This document shows, one piece after another, positions 53,794-62,788 of a stretch of 64,000 nt of DNA; the stretch's first letter is position 1, and the number at the start of each line of letters is the position of its first letter. The stretch comes from Chryseobacterium daecheongense (GTDB lineage Bacteria; Bacteroidota; Bacteroidia; Flavobacteriales; Weeksellaceae): NCBI RefSeq assembly GCF_003729955.1, contig NZ_RJTX01000001.1:62001-126000 (forward strand), in the 5' to 3' direction. Made by a program: the position numbers and the translations under genes. The notes under the pieces are model-generated. The model saw nothing but the letters and a program-made list of their open reading frames with translations, was not told the origin of the DNA and made no database searches.

Positions 53794-54423
53794 TTATCTT
53801 CTGAATCCGCTTCCTGATCTGGAGGAGTTATCCTGCTGATTGTTCTGCGAACTATTGTTATTTCTGAATCCGCTTCCGGAGTTGTTGGAGTTGCCATTGC
53901 TGTTTCTAAATCCGCCGCTGTTCTCCTGTCTCTGGTTGTTATTCTGTTGTTGCTGCTGGTTTCTGAACCCGCTTCCCTGATTGTTTTGATTTCTGTTGGA
54001 ATTGGAATTTCTGAATCCGCCGCTGTTATTCCTGCTATTATTATATCGAGGATCATTATTATAATTACTGTTATTATAATTTCCATTATTGGTTGGTGTA
54101 TTACGCAATCCATTGGAAGGTCTTTGTGAAGTGCTTCGTCTCTCTACATATACCTTTCTTCTGTTATTCCCATTACCGTAGTAATAATAAGGAATACCGT
54201 TGTCATAATAATAATTGATATCATTTCTGTAATAATATCCATCATTTCCATAATATCCTCCGCTGCCGTAATACCCATAAGGGGCATAATAATATCCGTT
54301 GTTATAATAAGGATCTCCATATCCGTAAGACGGACCGCTTGCATAGCCATCAGTATAGGCCATACAAGATGATAAACTAGCTATAGTAAAAACGCTGAAT
54401 GCTATTTTTAATAAATTTTTCAT
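53794..54423 (-). CDS. Lipoprotein of low complexity with GGFRN repeats
   Basis: The 209-residue protein has a lipoprotein signal (lipobox LSSC). The first half is Gly/Tyr-rich (GYYY and GYY stretches) and the second half Asn/Gln-rich with five (G/S)GFR(N/R) repeats (near 136, 152, 171, 184 and 205). Such sequences are intrinsically disordered and could mediate surface adhesion or bind polyanions; no family is recognised. Its start overlaps the pnuC stop by four bases. Confidence 0.55.
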   Translation of the reverse strand: MKNLLKIAFSVFTIASLSSCMAYTDGYASGPSYGYGDPYYNNGYYYAPYGYYGSGGYYGNDGYYYRNDINYYYDNGIPYYYYGNGNNRRKVYVERRSTSQRPSNGLRNTPTNNGNYNNSNYNNDPRYNNSRNNSGGFRNSNSNRNQNNQGSGFRNQQQQQNNNQRQENSGGFRNSNGNSNNSGSGFRNNNSSQNNQQDNSSRSGSGFRR

Positions 54424-55097
54424 GACTTTTCTGTACTTTTTTCTTTAAAACTTTTTTTCCAATTGACGTATCCGAGGATCGCCATTATAGTAAATACCAA
54501 ATATTGAACCGAAGTGATTCCAAGTCCCTTAAAAATCATCATAGGAATACAAATTAAGTCTCCGACGATCCAGAAAATCCAGTTCTCAATGCGGCGTTTG
54601 GCCATAAACCACATACCTACTAAAAATATGGAAGTAGTGATCACATCCAGCCAATTGGCCCAATCAAGATGATACAGTCCCAGGCTTGCTCCCTCCATTG
54701 AAAATTGATTATCGATATAAGGTTTGTAATAATAAACTACTGTTACCAAAGCAAAACTTATTATGAAAAGCAATACTCCGAACAGCCATTCTCTTTGGGT
54801 CGCCCAGGTAACATCTACGTGAATGTGATCTTCAGAATTCTTCGCCCACAAAATCCACCCGTAAATGCTCATTATTGTATAATATACATTGATCATACAA
54901 TCACCCAATAATCCGAAATTGAAAAGAATGTATACATAGATCAGAGTGGAAATAATCCCGGTAGGATACACCCAGATATTTTTTTTAATGGAGAAATAGA
55001 CACTTAGTATTCCAAAGACTGCTCCTGAAGCTTCCAGAAGAATTTGTAAAGAAGTATAGCTCTCATACGGTCTTACAAAGAGATCATATAAATTCAT
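54420..55097 (-). CDS. pnuC: Nicotinamide mononucleotide transporter PnuC
   Basis: I place the start at ATG 55097 (225 residues, MNLYDLFVRPY), since the upstream ATG at 55127 overlaps the -7 box. The protein is membrane-spanning (seven helices), with a WxxW-like region (SIYGWILWAK) and a FGLLGDCMINVYYTIMS-type substrate site, as in PnuC carriers that move NMN or nicotinamide riboside for NAD salvage. No NAD or thiamine riboswitch is visible upstream. It precedes the repeat-rich lipoprotein. Confidence 0.8.
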   Translation of the reverse strand: MNLYDLFVRPYESYTSLQILLEASGAVFGILSVYFSIKKNIWVYPTGIISTLIYVYILFNFGLLGDCMINVYYTIMSIYGWILWAKNSEDHIHVDVTWATQREWLFGVLLFIISFALVTVVYYYKPYIDNQFSMEGASLGLYHLDWANWLDVITTSIFLVGMWFMAKRRIENWIFWIVGDLICIPMMIFKGLGITSVQYLVFTIMAILGYVNWKKSFKEKSTEKS

Positions 55098-55102
55098 GTG
55101 AT

Positions 55103-55110
55103 CAAAAATA
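55103..55110 (-). promoter_or_regulatory. -7 box of pnuC
   Basis: The - strand reads TATTTTTG and ends five bases before ATG 55097, supporting the shorter start and a near-leaderless mRNA. Confidence 0.5.
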
Positions 55111-55262
55111 AACAAAAATTCATACACTGGGAAATACTTCGAATAAGGTGGAAATCAGTTTTTTAAGTTTTTTTATTTAAATTAATTCATGAAATTTTGT
55201 CAATAAATGTTAAGATTTCTAAAATTTTTATATTTTCGTAAATCTTTAATAAATAATAAAAT

Positions 55263-56792
55263 ATGTCAAAAATTTGGGTTAAAAAACCAATGAGCGCTTA
55301 TGAAGCTGATATCAAAAAAAGCCAGTTGAAACGCGTTTTAGGAAAATGGAGCCTTACAGCCATTGGAATCGGGGCAATTATCGGAGGAGGAATTTTTGTA
55401 CTTACGGGAACTGGAGCTTATTATAATGCAGGACCTGCATTGGCTCTTTCTTTTGTAATTGCGGGGATAGCCTGTGTATTTGCCGCTTTATGTTATGCTG
55501 AATTTGCATCCATACTTCCGGTAGAAGGTTCAGCGTATGCATATGCATATGGAACTGTAGGAGAAATTTTCGCATGGATCATAGGATGGGGATTGATCTT
55601 GGAGTACGCTATGGGATCAATGACGGTCGCCGTATCCTGGTCGGGATATTTTAGTAAACTGCTCAAAATGTTCGGACTTCACCTTCCAACATGGCTTACT
55701 ACAGACCCACAGACATATTGGGCTTCAGGAAATGAAGGGTTTTCTATGAACTTACCTGCATTCTTGATTGTATTATTTGTAATTTCTATCCTCGTAAGAG
55801 GTACAAAAGGAGCTGCAAAGGCGAATAACTTCATCGTAATGCTAAAAGTTTCTGCTATTATCTTCGTGATCGTTGCAGGTGCTTTCTTTATTGATCCTGT
55901 TAATTGGACTCCTTTCATTCCAGAACCGACTACGATTACTGAAAACGGGGTTTCTCATTCAGCTTACGGTTTGGCCGGAGTGGTAGCGGGAGCATCAGCT
56001 ATTTTCTTTGCGTATGTAGGTTTCGATGCGGTATCTACACAGGCAGGAGAAGCAATCAATCCTAAGAAAGATGTTCCGTTTGCTATTATTGCTTCATTGA
56101 TCATCTGTACCCTTTTATATATTTTGGTTTCCCTTGTATTAACGGGAATGATGCACTATACAGACTTCAATCCGCTTGGGAAATATCCGGATGCGATTAA
56201 AGCGCCTGTAGCGTATGCATTTGATATTGCAGGTCAGGCCTGGGCAGGATACATCATTACGATTGCTGCTACTGTTGGTTTGATCTCTGTATTAATGGTA
56301 ATGATCATGGGACAGTCAAGAATTTTCTTGGGAATGTCCAAAGACGGTCTTATTCCTGCAACGTTTGCAAAAGTAAACCCGGAAACGGGTGTTCCTACTA
56401 AAAACCTTATTATCTTAGGAATTGTAATTTCCATTGTAGCTTCATTAACGCCAATTAATGATTTGGCACACATGACAAGTTTCGGAACGCTGTTCGCGTT
56501 TACGATGGTTTGTGTAGCTGTTTGGGTATTGAGGGTAAAAGAACCGAACTTACAAAGAAACTTTAAAGTTCCTGCATTACCGGTAATTGCTTGTTTAGGT
56601 ATTGCGATCAACGTTTATCTGATCATCAACTTAAGTAAGGAAGCTCAAATGTATTCTCTTGCTTGGCTGGCTATCGGGTTTATTATCTATTTCCTTTACA
56701 GTAAAAAGCACTCTAAACTTCAGAATGGAGGATATGGAGAAACATTTAAGGCTGAACAGGAACCTTTAGAAAAACCAGATTTAGATCTATAA
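55263..56792 (+). CDS. APC-superfamily amino-acid permease
   Basis: The 509-residue protein has about 12 transmembrane helices and family motifs: GIGAIIGGGIFVLTG (in the first helix, residues 35-50), then AYAYGTVGE and FFAYVGFDAVSTQAGEAINP, the latter typical of cationic amino-acid transporters (CAT). It imports amino acids, substrate unknown. A strong terminator follows. Confidence 0.85.
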   Translation: MSKIWVKKPMSAYEADIKKSQLKRVLGKWSLTAIGIGAIIGGGIFVLTGTGAYYNAGPALALSFVIAGIACVFAALCYAEFASILPVEGSAYAYAYGTVGEIFAWIIGWGLILEYAMGSMTVAVSWSGYFSKLLKMFGLHLPTWLTTDPQTYWASGNEGFSMNLPAFLIVLFVISILVRGTKGAAKANNFIVMLKVSAIIFVIVAGAFFIDPVNWTPFIPEPTTITENGVSHSAYGLAGVVAGASAIFFAYVGFDAVSTQAGEAINPKKDVPFAIIASLIICTLLYILVSLVLTGMMHYTDFNPLGKYPDAIKAPVAYAFDIAGQAWAGYIITIAATVGLISVLMVMIMGQSRIFLGMSKDGLIPATFAKVNPETGVPTKNLIILGIVISIVASLTPINDLAHMTSFGTLFAFTMVCVAVWVLRVKEPNLQRNFKVPALPVIACLGIAINVYLIINLSKEAQMYSLAWLAIGFIIYFLYSKKHSKLQNGGYGETFKAEQEPLEKPDLDL

Positions 56793-56803
56793 AAATATAA
56801 GTT

Positions 56804-56834
56804 AAAAGTCCACAGAATTCTGTGGACTTTTTTA
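56804..56834 (+). terminator. Perfect palindromic terminator after the permease
   Basis: AAAAGTCCACAGAA pairs completely with TTCTGTGGACTTTT (56804-56831), then T continues. It overlaps the -7 box of the following gene. Confidence 0.85.
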
Positions 56835-56840
56835 TTTTTG
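56833..56840 (+). promoter_or_regulatory. -7 box of the BNR-type gene
   Basis: TATTTTTG, six bases before ATG 56847, is embedded in the tail of the upstream terminator. The TTG inside it is not the start. Confidence 0.5.
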
Positions 56841-56846
56841 TTTATT

Positions 56847-57869
56847 ATGAAAAAGATTTTCTCCATTTTATTTTCATTGTTGGGCATCTTAACGTTTTCC
56901 CAAGAAGTTGAAAGTTTTACCACGATCTTCAATGATAAGATCAGTATAAGAGCTTTAGAGATGTATGATCACAAAGTCTGGTACAGCGGAACGGATTCAA
57001 AATTCGGGTTTGTTGATTTGAAAAATCCTCAAAAGCAAAAACAGATCCAATTGTCTGAAAAGAAACTTCAGTTCAGAACATTGGCTCAGGATAAGAGATT
57101 TTTTTATGCCATCAATATTGAGAGCCCGGCATACTTTTTTAAGATCAATAAAAATGATTTAAAATCACAGATTATTTATACAGATACTACGAAAACTGCA
57201 TTTTACGATGCACTTTCTTTTGACGGGAATAATGGAGTTGCATTAGGAGATCCCTACGGAAAATGTATGAATATCCTTGTGACTAAAAATAATGGTGAAA
57301 GCTGGAAAACATTACCCTGTAATGAGAAATATGAAATTGGAGAAGGAGAGGCAGCTTTTGCTGCAAGCAATTCCAATATTTACCTGAACAAAGATGAATT
57401 CTGGTTTGTAACGGGAGGGAAAAAATCAAGGCAATTCTATTCTTATCAAATGGGAGATAAACTCTATGGGAAAGAAGTGCCGTTTGTTAATGGAAGTTCT
57501 TCAACAGGAATTTACGCTATGGATATGGATATAGAAACCCGATTTGGAATTGTTGTAGGAGGAGATTATACAAAGCAGGCTGAAAACGTCAACAATATTG
57601 CTACCACAAAAAATGGCGGAGAAACCTGGGAAATACAGGCTTCCGGACAAAATGCAGGGTATACAACCTGTGTAAAAATCAAACCCAATTCTAAAGGAAA
57701 GGAAATAATTGCAGTAGGTGACCAACACATCAGTTATTCTTCGGATTATGGAAAAACGTGGAAGAAATTATCTGATGAAAAAGGTTATTTCGTTTGCGAA
57801 TGGGTAGATAAAAATACGGTGGTTTTTGCAGGGAAAGACAGGATTTCAGTAATGAAATTAAAATTTTAA
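56847..57869 (+). CDS. Secreted BNR/Ycf48-like beta-propeller protein
   Basis: From ATG 56847 the protein has 340 residues with a signal peptide (about 1-18). It shows Asp-box/BNR-type turns (NNGESWKTL, KNGGETWEI, DYGKTWKKL) spread through a predicted beta-propeller, and no catalytic sialidase residues are obvious. Such proteins are often annotated as oxidoreductase or sialidase-like. It is probably periplasmic or on the surface; ligand unknown. Confidence 0.7.
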   Translation: MKKIFSILFSLLGILTFSQEVESFTTIFNDKISIRALEMYDHKVWYSGTDSKFGFVDLKNPQKQKQIQLSEKKLQFRTLAQDKRFFYAINIESPAYFFKINKNDLKSQIIYTDTTKTAFYDALSFDGNNGVALGDPYGKCMNILVTKNNGESWKTLPCNEKYEIGEGEAAFAASNSNIYLNKDEFWFVTGGKKSRQFYSYQMGDKLYGKEVPFVNGSSSTGIYAMDMDIETRFGIVVGGDYTKQAENVNNIATTKNGGETWEIQASGQNAGYTTCVKIKPNSKGKEIIAVGDQHISYSSDYGKTWKKLSDEKGYFVCEWVDKNTVVFAGKDRISVMKLKF

Positions 57870-57948
57870 ATATCCAAGATAGAGTATATCTCTGTAAATT
57901 TTGTGTATTTGCTGTTTCTCAGATCTAATTTTGAGTAAAATTTCTTTT

Positions 57949-58860
57949 ATGAAAAGTTTAAAAATTTTTTTGCTAATTCTTGTTCCAACAGTTTTTTACA
58001 GCCAGAAAATAAGAGTTTTCATTCTTGCAGGACAATCTAATATGAATGGATTCGGCTACAATAAGGACCTGCCTAATGATCTTAAATCTTTCAAAGATGT
58101 GTATATATTTCAGGGAAATTCGGTCCCTGATGGAGATTTGAATGGAGGAGTTGGAAAATGGGAAGCATTAAAACCGGGAAATGGTACCGGATTTAAATCA
58201 GATGGAAAAACCAATACGCTTTCAGATCGTTTCGGGCTGGAACTATCTTTTGCAAAAAGAATGAAAGAGCTTTTCCCCAATGATAAGATTGCGTTGATTA
58301 AATATGCAAGAGAAGGTACTTCTATTGACAGCCTTGCCAAAGGTGATTTCGGATGTTGGGATTCTGATTTTCGTGGGAAGAACGGAATTAATCAATATGA
58401 TAATTTTCTTACAACCGTTAAGAATGCGCTTGCTGAAACGGATATTGACGGAAATGGAAAGAAAGATATACTTGTTCCTTCCGGAATTCTATGGATGCAG
58501 GGTGAAGGAGATGCAAGCTATACTGAAGAAGTTGCCAATAGATATTATGTTCATCTGAAAACATTGATGAATCAGATGAGAGCTGCTTTATTAACGGATG
58601 ATTTACCTGTTGTCATTGGAAAGATTTCAGATTCCGGAAAAAATGAAGTAGGGAAAGTATGGCCAAGAGGAGAATTGGTGCAATATGCCCAGGAAAAGTT
58701 TGTGCAAGATGATAAACATGCAGCCATTGTCCGCTCAACAAAAAAATATAACTATGGAAATGATCCATGGCACTATGATAGTGCGGGCTATATAGACCTC
58801 GGTAAAAACTTTGCAGAAGAAGTATTTAGACTCATTATAAATTTCGAAAACAAACCCTAA
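57949..58860 (+). CDS. Secreted SGNH-type carbohydrate acetylesterase-like protein
   Basis: From ATG 57949 the 303 residues start with a signal peptide (MKSLKIFLLILVPTVFYSQ); the longer frame from a TTG at 57901 is unlikely. Family blocks of the sialate O-acetylesterase type are visible: LAGQSNMNG (catalytic Ser), WMQGEGDA and DPWHYDSAGY (Asp and His). It likely removes acetyl groups from sugars outside the inner membrane. Confidence 0.8.
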   Translation: MKSLKIFLLILVPTVFYSQKIRVFILAGQSNMNGFGYNKDLPNDLKSFKDVYIFQGNSVPDGDLNGGVGKWEALKPGNGTGFKSDGKTNTLSDRFGLELSFAKRMKELFPNDKIALIKYAREGTSIDSLAKGDFGCWDSDFRGKNGINQYDNFLTTVKNALAETDIDGNGKKDILVPSGILWMQGEGDASYTEEVANRYYVHLKTLMNQMRAALLTDDLPVVIGKISDSGKNEVGKVWPRGELVQYAQEKFVQDDKHAAIVRSTKKYNYGNDPWHYDSAGYIDLGKNFAEEVFRLIINFENKP

Positions 58861-58873
58861 TATAATTCATAAG

Positions 58874-58902
58874 TTGTAATTCATAAGTTATGACTAATTT
58901 TG
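58874..58902 (+). promoter_or_regulatory. Promoter of hemN
   Basis: TTG 58874-58876 and TAATTTTG 58895-58902, spacing 18, a full consensus. It ends four bases before the hemN ATG, so the mRNA should be leaderless or nearly so. Confidence 0.65.
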
Positions 58903-58906
58903 CAGT

Positions 58907-60265
58907 ATGAATTCTTTAATTGATAAATATAATATTCCCGGACCGCGTTATACATCGTATCCTACCGTTCCTTATTGGGACGAAAGCACTTTCTCCCCTG
59001 AAAAATGGAAAGAAAGTGTAGTAAGATCTTTCCATGAAAGTAACTCTGGCGAAGGAATTTCCATCTATATTCATCTTCCATTTTGTGAGGCTTTATGTAC
59101 GTTTTGTGCATGTCATAAGCGTATTACCAAGCAGCACAGTGTAGAAATACCTTATTTAGAAAGTGTTTTGAAAGAATGGAAGCTTTATCTTGAACTTTTC
59201 GAGGAAAAACCGAAACTGAAGGAACTTCATTTGGGTGGAGGAACACCCACATTTTTTTCTCCGCAAAATCTAAAAACGTTATTAGAAGGAATTTTTGCAA
59301 CCGTTGAGATTGCAGAAGATCATGAATTTTCTTTTGAAGGACACCCTAATAATACGACCAAAGAGCACTTACAAACATTATATGATTTAGGATTCAGAAG
59401 AGTGAGCTTTGGAGTACAGGATTATGACCCTAAAGTTCAGAAAGCCATTAACAGAATTCAATCTTTTGAAAAAGTAAGAGAAGTAACAGAATGGTCCAGA
59501 GAGATCGGGTACAGAAGTATCAGTCATGATTTGGTATTTGGACTTCCGCATCAGCATTGGGATGCTATGGAATATACCATTCATAAGACATTAGAATTAA
59601 AACCGGACCGATTGGCTTTTTATTCTTATGCTCATGTTCCATGGGTAAAAGGAGTAGGTCAGAGAGGATTCGATGAGAATGATTTGCCAAGCGGAGAAGA
59701 GAAACGCCGTTTGTATGAAGATGGTAAAAAACTGTTACAGGAATTAGGATATATAGAAGTGGGAATGGATCATTTCTCTTTCGAACATGATGATTTATAC
59801 CAATCCTTGATCCAGAAAAAGCTCCACAGGAATTTTATGGGCTATACTTCAAGCAAAACTCAGCTAATGGTAGGCCTTGGAATGTCTTCTATCTCAGATT
59901 CATGGTATGCTTTTGCCCAGAATGTGAAAACAGTGGAAGAGTACCAGAAAATGGTAGAGGAAGGTCTTATTCCTGTTGTGAAAGGTCATATCCTGAATGA
60001 AGAGGATTTGTTGATGAGAAGACATATCTTAAATCTGATGTGTCAGCTTGAAACTACTTTTGATTCACAGGATGCTATTCCGGAACTGGAGAATGCCTTT
60101 GAAATGCTGAAAGAAATGGAAAGTGATGAGCTGGTTGAAATACAAGGTAGTACTATAAAGATTACAGAAAAAGGAAGAGCTTTCACCAGAAATGTGGCGA
60201 TGGTTTTCGATCTCAGAATGATGAGAAACAAACCGGAAACAAGGATTTTCTCGATGACAGTATAA
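58907..60265 (+). CDS. hemN: Oxygen-independent coproporphyrinogen III oxidase
   Basis: The 452-residue radical SAM enzyme makes protoporphyrinogen IX for heme without oxygen. It has the CxxxCxxCxC cluster (Cys60, Cys64, Cys67, Cys69), the GGGTPTF stretch, and the HemN C-terminal domain. The fourth Cys separates true HemN from HemW-like chaperones, so HemN is likely. It is transcribed from a clean promoter. Confidence 0.92.
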   Translation: MNSLIDKYNIPGPRYTSYPTVPYWDESTFSPEKWKESVVRSFHESNSGEGISIYIHLPFCEALCTFCACHKRITKQHSVEIPYLESVLKEWKLYLELFEEKPKLKELHLGGGTPTFFSPQNLKTLLEGIFATVEIAEDHEFSFEGHPNNTTKEHLQTLYDLGFRRVSFGVQDYDPKVQKAINRIQSFEKVREVTEWSREIGYRSISHDLVFGLPHQHWDAMEYTIHKTLELKPDRLAFYSYAHVPWVKGVGQRGFDENDLPSGEEKRRLYEDGKKLLQELGYIEVGMDHFSFEHDDLYQSLIQKKLHRNFMGYTSSKTQLMVGLGMSSISDSWYAFAQNVKTVEEYQKMVEEGLIPVVKGHILNEEDLLMRRHILNLMCQLETTFDSQDAIPELENAFEMLKEMESDELVEIQGSTIKITEKGRAFTRNVAMVFDLRMMRNKPETRIFSMTV

Positions 60266-60286
60266 ACAAACAGATGAAATTTTTCA

Positions 60287-60294
60287 TAGATTTG
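60287..60294 (+). promoter_or_regulatory. -7 box of the 60312 gene
   Basis: TAGATTTG lies 17 bases before ATG 60312. Confidence 0.5.
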
Positions 60295-60311
60295 CTTAAA
60301 ACTAAGGTACT

Positions 60312-61094
60312 ATGAAAAATTATATCAAAATTCTAGGGATTTTGCTCCTGTTCTGTTTTCAGCAATCATATTCACAAGGTTTACAGGAATCATTAGACTG
60401 GATTAACTCCAAACGATTGGAAGGATTCGATTATTTCAGCGGATCTGTACCCGTAAATGCAGACAATAAACTGCAAGTAACCCCTGAAAAAATAAGGATC
60501 GAAACAGGTACTGCTGAAGGCTATACATGGTTTGGCTGGAATACCATTAATGATTTAAGAATCAACGATGACGAAGCTGGCAAGTATGTTTTATACATTG
60601 TTTCCAATTATATTCATGAGGGTTTGCCTTTATATATAGGGATTCACTTTAAGACAAAAGATTTAAGAGATCGATTTTCAAAGGCTGTAGAACATGTGGC
60701 AAAATTACAGGGGGGGCCTAGTTTAGTATATGATAATTATGAATCTTCTAAAAGTGCTGCCGTTTCATGGTTAAAATCCAGAGGAATAGATGTTTTTGAA
60801 GGAGATAATAAGCTAAGGATAGATATTACTGAAGATCAAATAAAAAAATATTACTTAAAATCTACGGATGTTATAGAGATCAACTGGAGAGATGTGAAGG
60901 AAATCAAATCTGAGATCTACGAGAAAAATAAAAAATATAGAAGCATTCAGGTAATAGGTCCTACAGATGTTAGCGGAAATATAAAAATTATTAAATATTA
61001 CGTATTTCAGAATATTGGAGATAAATATGTGAGTGCGCTTAAATCATTGGCTATTAAAAATGGCGCCAATCTTGTAAAAGATGATTTATTTTAA
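60312..61094 (+). CDS. Secreted protein with an internally duplicated PH-like domain
   Basis: The 260-residue protein has a signal peptide (about 1-22). Two halves align: SLDWINSKRLEGF with AVSWLKSRGIDVF, DNKLQVTPEKI with DNKLRIDITEDQI, and DKYVSALKSLAIKNGANL with DLRDRFSKAVEHVAKLQGG. Both halves look like a small beta-sandwich plus helix, as in PH-like lipoproteins of Bacteroidetes. Function unknown. A terminator follows. Confidence 0.6.
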   Translation: MKNYIKILGILLLFCFQQSYSQGLQESLDWINSKRLEGFDYFSGSVPVNADNKLQVTPEKIRIETGTAEGYTWFGWNTINDLRINDDEAGKYVLYIVSNYIHEGLPLYIGIHFKTKDLRDRFSKAVEHVAKLQGGPSLVYDNYESSKSAAVSWLKSRGIDVFEGDNKLRIDITEDQIKKYYLKSTDVIEINWRDVKEIKSEIYEKNKKYRSIQVIGPTDVSGNIKIIKYYVFQNIGDKYVSALKSLAIKNGANLVKDDLF

Positions 61095-61120
61095 ATGACT
61101 CATTGTTAAATAAAATTAAG

Positions 61121-61145
61121 GCGATTCTTTTCGAATCGCTTTTTT
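61121..61145 (+). terminator. Intrinsic terminator after the 60312 gene
   Basis: GCGATTC (61121-61127) and GAATCGC (61133-61139) form a stem followed by six T. Confidence 0.8.
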
Positions 61146-61154
61146 GGTATAAAA

Positions 61155-61185
61155 GGTTTCGGGGTTGCAAAGCAACCCCGAAACC
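61155..61185 (-). terminator. GC-rich hairpin at the end of the sugar-dehydrogenase gene
   Basis: GGTTTCGGGGTTGC (61155-61168) pairs with GCAACCCCGAAACC (61172-61185) perfectly, 14 bp and unusually GC-rich. On the - strand it is followed by T4, so it may end the leftward gene. Confidence 0.65.
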
Positions 61186-61187
61186 CC

Positions 61188-61225
61188 AAACTGATCATGT
61201 AACAGAGTTACTTAATGATCAGTTT
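61188..61225. repeat. Palindrome overlapping a stop codon
   Basis: AAACTGATCAT (61188-61198) pairs with ATGATCAGTTT (61215-61225) and an inner GTAAC/GTTAC pair fits inside. The stem includes the stop and last codons of the 61208 gene. Confidence 0.55.
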
Positions 61226-62572
61226 CTGGCTATAAGATTTCAGATCCCCGGATTTAATGATGATATAATAAACTCCGGCAGGAACCCATGAAATATCAAT
61301 GCTATTATCTTCATTGATCCTGGTATTTTCCATTACCATTCGTCCATCCGTACTGATGAGATCAGCAGAAGTATTTTTATCTGTAAAACCTTCTACATAG
61401 ATCATTTCAGAGGCAGGGTTCGGATAAATCCTGATTGGGTTCCATCCGGCTTCCTGAGTTCCTAAAGTACTGTTCGTTTTCACTTTGAATATTTTTCCGC
61501 TGTTTACTGCGGCTACATACAATTCCTTCTGATAATCCTCTCCAAAAGTTGAAAAGTTATTGCCTGTGAAGGCGGTGGTCCATGTAATGGAATTATCAGC
61601 ATTCAGCATTCCGATCTGGGTGGAACAATAATCAGCAAAAAAATATTTTCCCTGTAATGCAGGGTATAATGTTCCTCTGTAGACATAGCCTCCTGTTATA
61701 GAACACTTTCCTCCGGAATGATCATAAACTGCAATAGGAAAGGTCATAGTAGTAGCACTTGCACATCCTGCCGTATTGTATGCATCATTTCCTTCATAGC
61801 ATCTCCATCCGTAATTAAGTCCGGCTTGTGTCAAAGGCATTCTGTTAATTTCTTCAATAGCATTTTGTCCTACATCGGCTATCAATGCATTTCCGCTGGT
61901 GAGGTCAAAGGAGAATTTCCAAGCATTTCTAAGACCATATGCCCAGATTTCATCGGCGCCGTCAACTCCTATAAAAGGATTACCTGCAGGAATATTATAT
62001 GCTCCGGTTGAATTGACATCAATACGCAACATTTTTCCTAACAAAGAATTCTTGTTTTGAGCATTATTGTTAGGGTCACCGCCACTTCCGCCATCGCCGG
62101 TAATGATCCATAAATTGCCGTCGGGAGCAAAATGAATGCTTCCTCCATTATGATTGGTAAACGGTTTTGGAATGTTCAATAAAATTTTTTCAGAGTTTGG
62201 ATCAGCCACATTGGGATCAGTGGCACTCACAGAATATCGGGCTACGATAATATTTCCTGCGGTATTGTTATAATACACAAAAAAATAGCCATTAGTAGCA
62301 TATTGGGGATGGAATGCCAATCCTAAAAGGCCTCTTTCACCTCCATACACTATTTTAGTGCTTATATTCAGGAAATTAGTAGGATTAATGGCTCCGTTAG
62401 GCTGGATAATTTTGATGATTCCATCCTGCTGTACAACAAACAACCGGCTATCGTTGGCGTTTGTAATTTCTACGGGACTGGTAAGTCCGCTCGCAAAATC
62501 TTCCAAAATAATGCTTTGAGAATTAAGGATTAAGGAAGAAAAAATACATGCAGTAAAAAGTAGTTTTTTCAT
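61208..62572 (-). CDS. T9SS-secreted PQQ-dependent sugar dehydrogenase-like protein
   Basis: I start at ATG 62572 (454 residues, MKKLLFTACIFSSLILNSQ), since a further upstream ATG would push the signal peptide inward. The body is a six-bladed propeller of the glucose/sorbosone dehydrogenase type: NGGSIHFAPDGNLWIITGDGG, GLRNAWKFSFD, YGWRCYEGND and DHSGGKCSITGGYVYRG. It ends with a T9SS tail (IYPNPASEMIYV). It may oxidise sugars with PQQ on the outside, although key residues cannot be checked by eye. Confidence 0.8.
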   Translation of the reverse strand: MKKLLFTACIFSSLILNSQSIILEDFASGLTSPVEITNANDSRLFVVQQDGIIKIIQPNGAINPTNFLNISTKIVYGGERGLLGLAFHPQYATNGYFFVYYNNTAGNIIVARYSVSATDPNVADPNSEKILLNIPKPFTNHNGGSIHFAPDGNLWIITGDGGSGGDPNNNAQNKNSLLGKMLRIDVNSTGAYNIPAGNPFIGVDGADEIWAYGLRNAWKFSFDLTSGNALIADVGQNAIEEINRMPLTQAGLNYGWRCYEGNDAYNTAGCASATTMTFPIAVYDHSGGKCSITGGYVYRGTLYPALQGKYFFADYCSTQIGMLNADNSITWTTAFTGNNFSTFGEDYQKELYVAAVNSGKIFKVKTNSTLGTQEAGWNPIRIYPNPASEMIYVEGFTDKNTSADLISTDGRMVMENTRINEDNSIDISWVPAGVYYIIIKSGDLKSYSQKLIIK

Positions 62573-62751
62573 AATATTGTGATAATTAGGGTGTTGTTTA
62601 ATCAATGAAAATTTCATACCAACCTTAGTTTGAAAAAATCATAAAAATATATCATGAAAATTGAAGAATATGGAATATGGCAAAGAAAACCGATATACCT
62701 GAAAATAAACGATTTCTGATGTTAAAAATTCATAAAATAGAAAGAAATGAT

Positions 62752-62759
62752 TATATTTG
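62752..62759 (+). promoter_or_regulatory. -7 box of secDF
   Basis: TATATTTG lies 29 bases before the secDF ATG at 62789. The 171-base gap upstream of it shows no other feature beyond AT-rich DNA. Confidence 0.5.
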
Positions 62760-62788
62760 CCGACTTAATTTAACGTAGTTATAACAAA

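Noticed and set aside
55098..55262. TPP or NAD riboswitch controlling pnuC
   Set aside because: No CUGAGA/thi-box-like or NAD-riboswitch-like sequence is present; the short leader (-7 box five bases from ATG) leaves no room.
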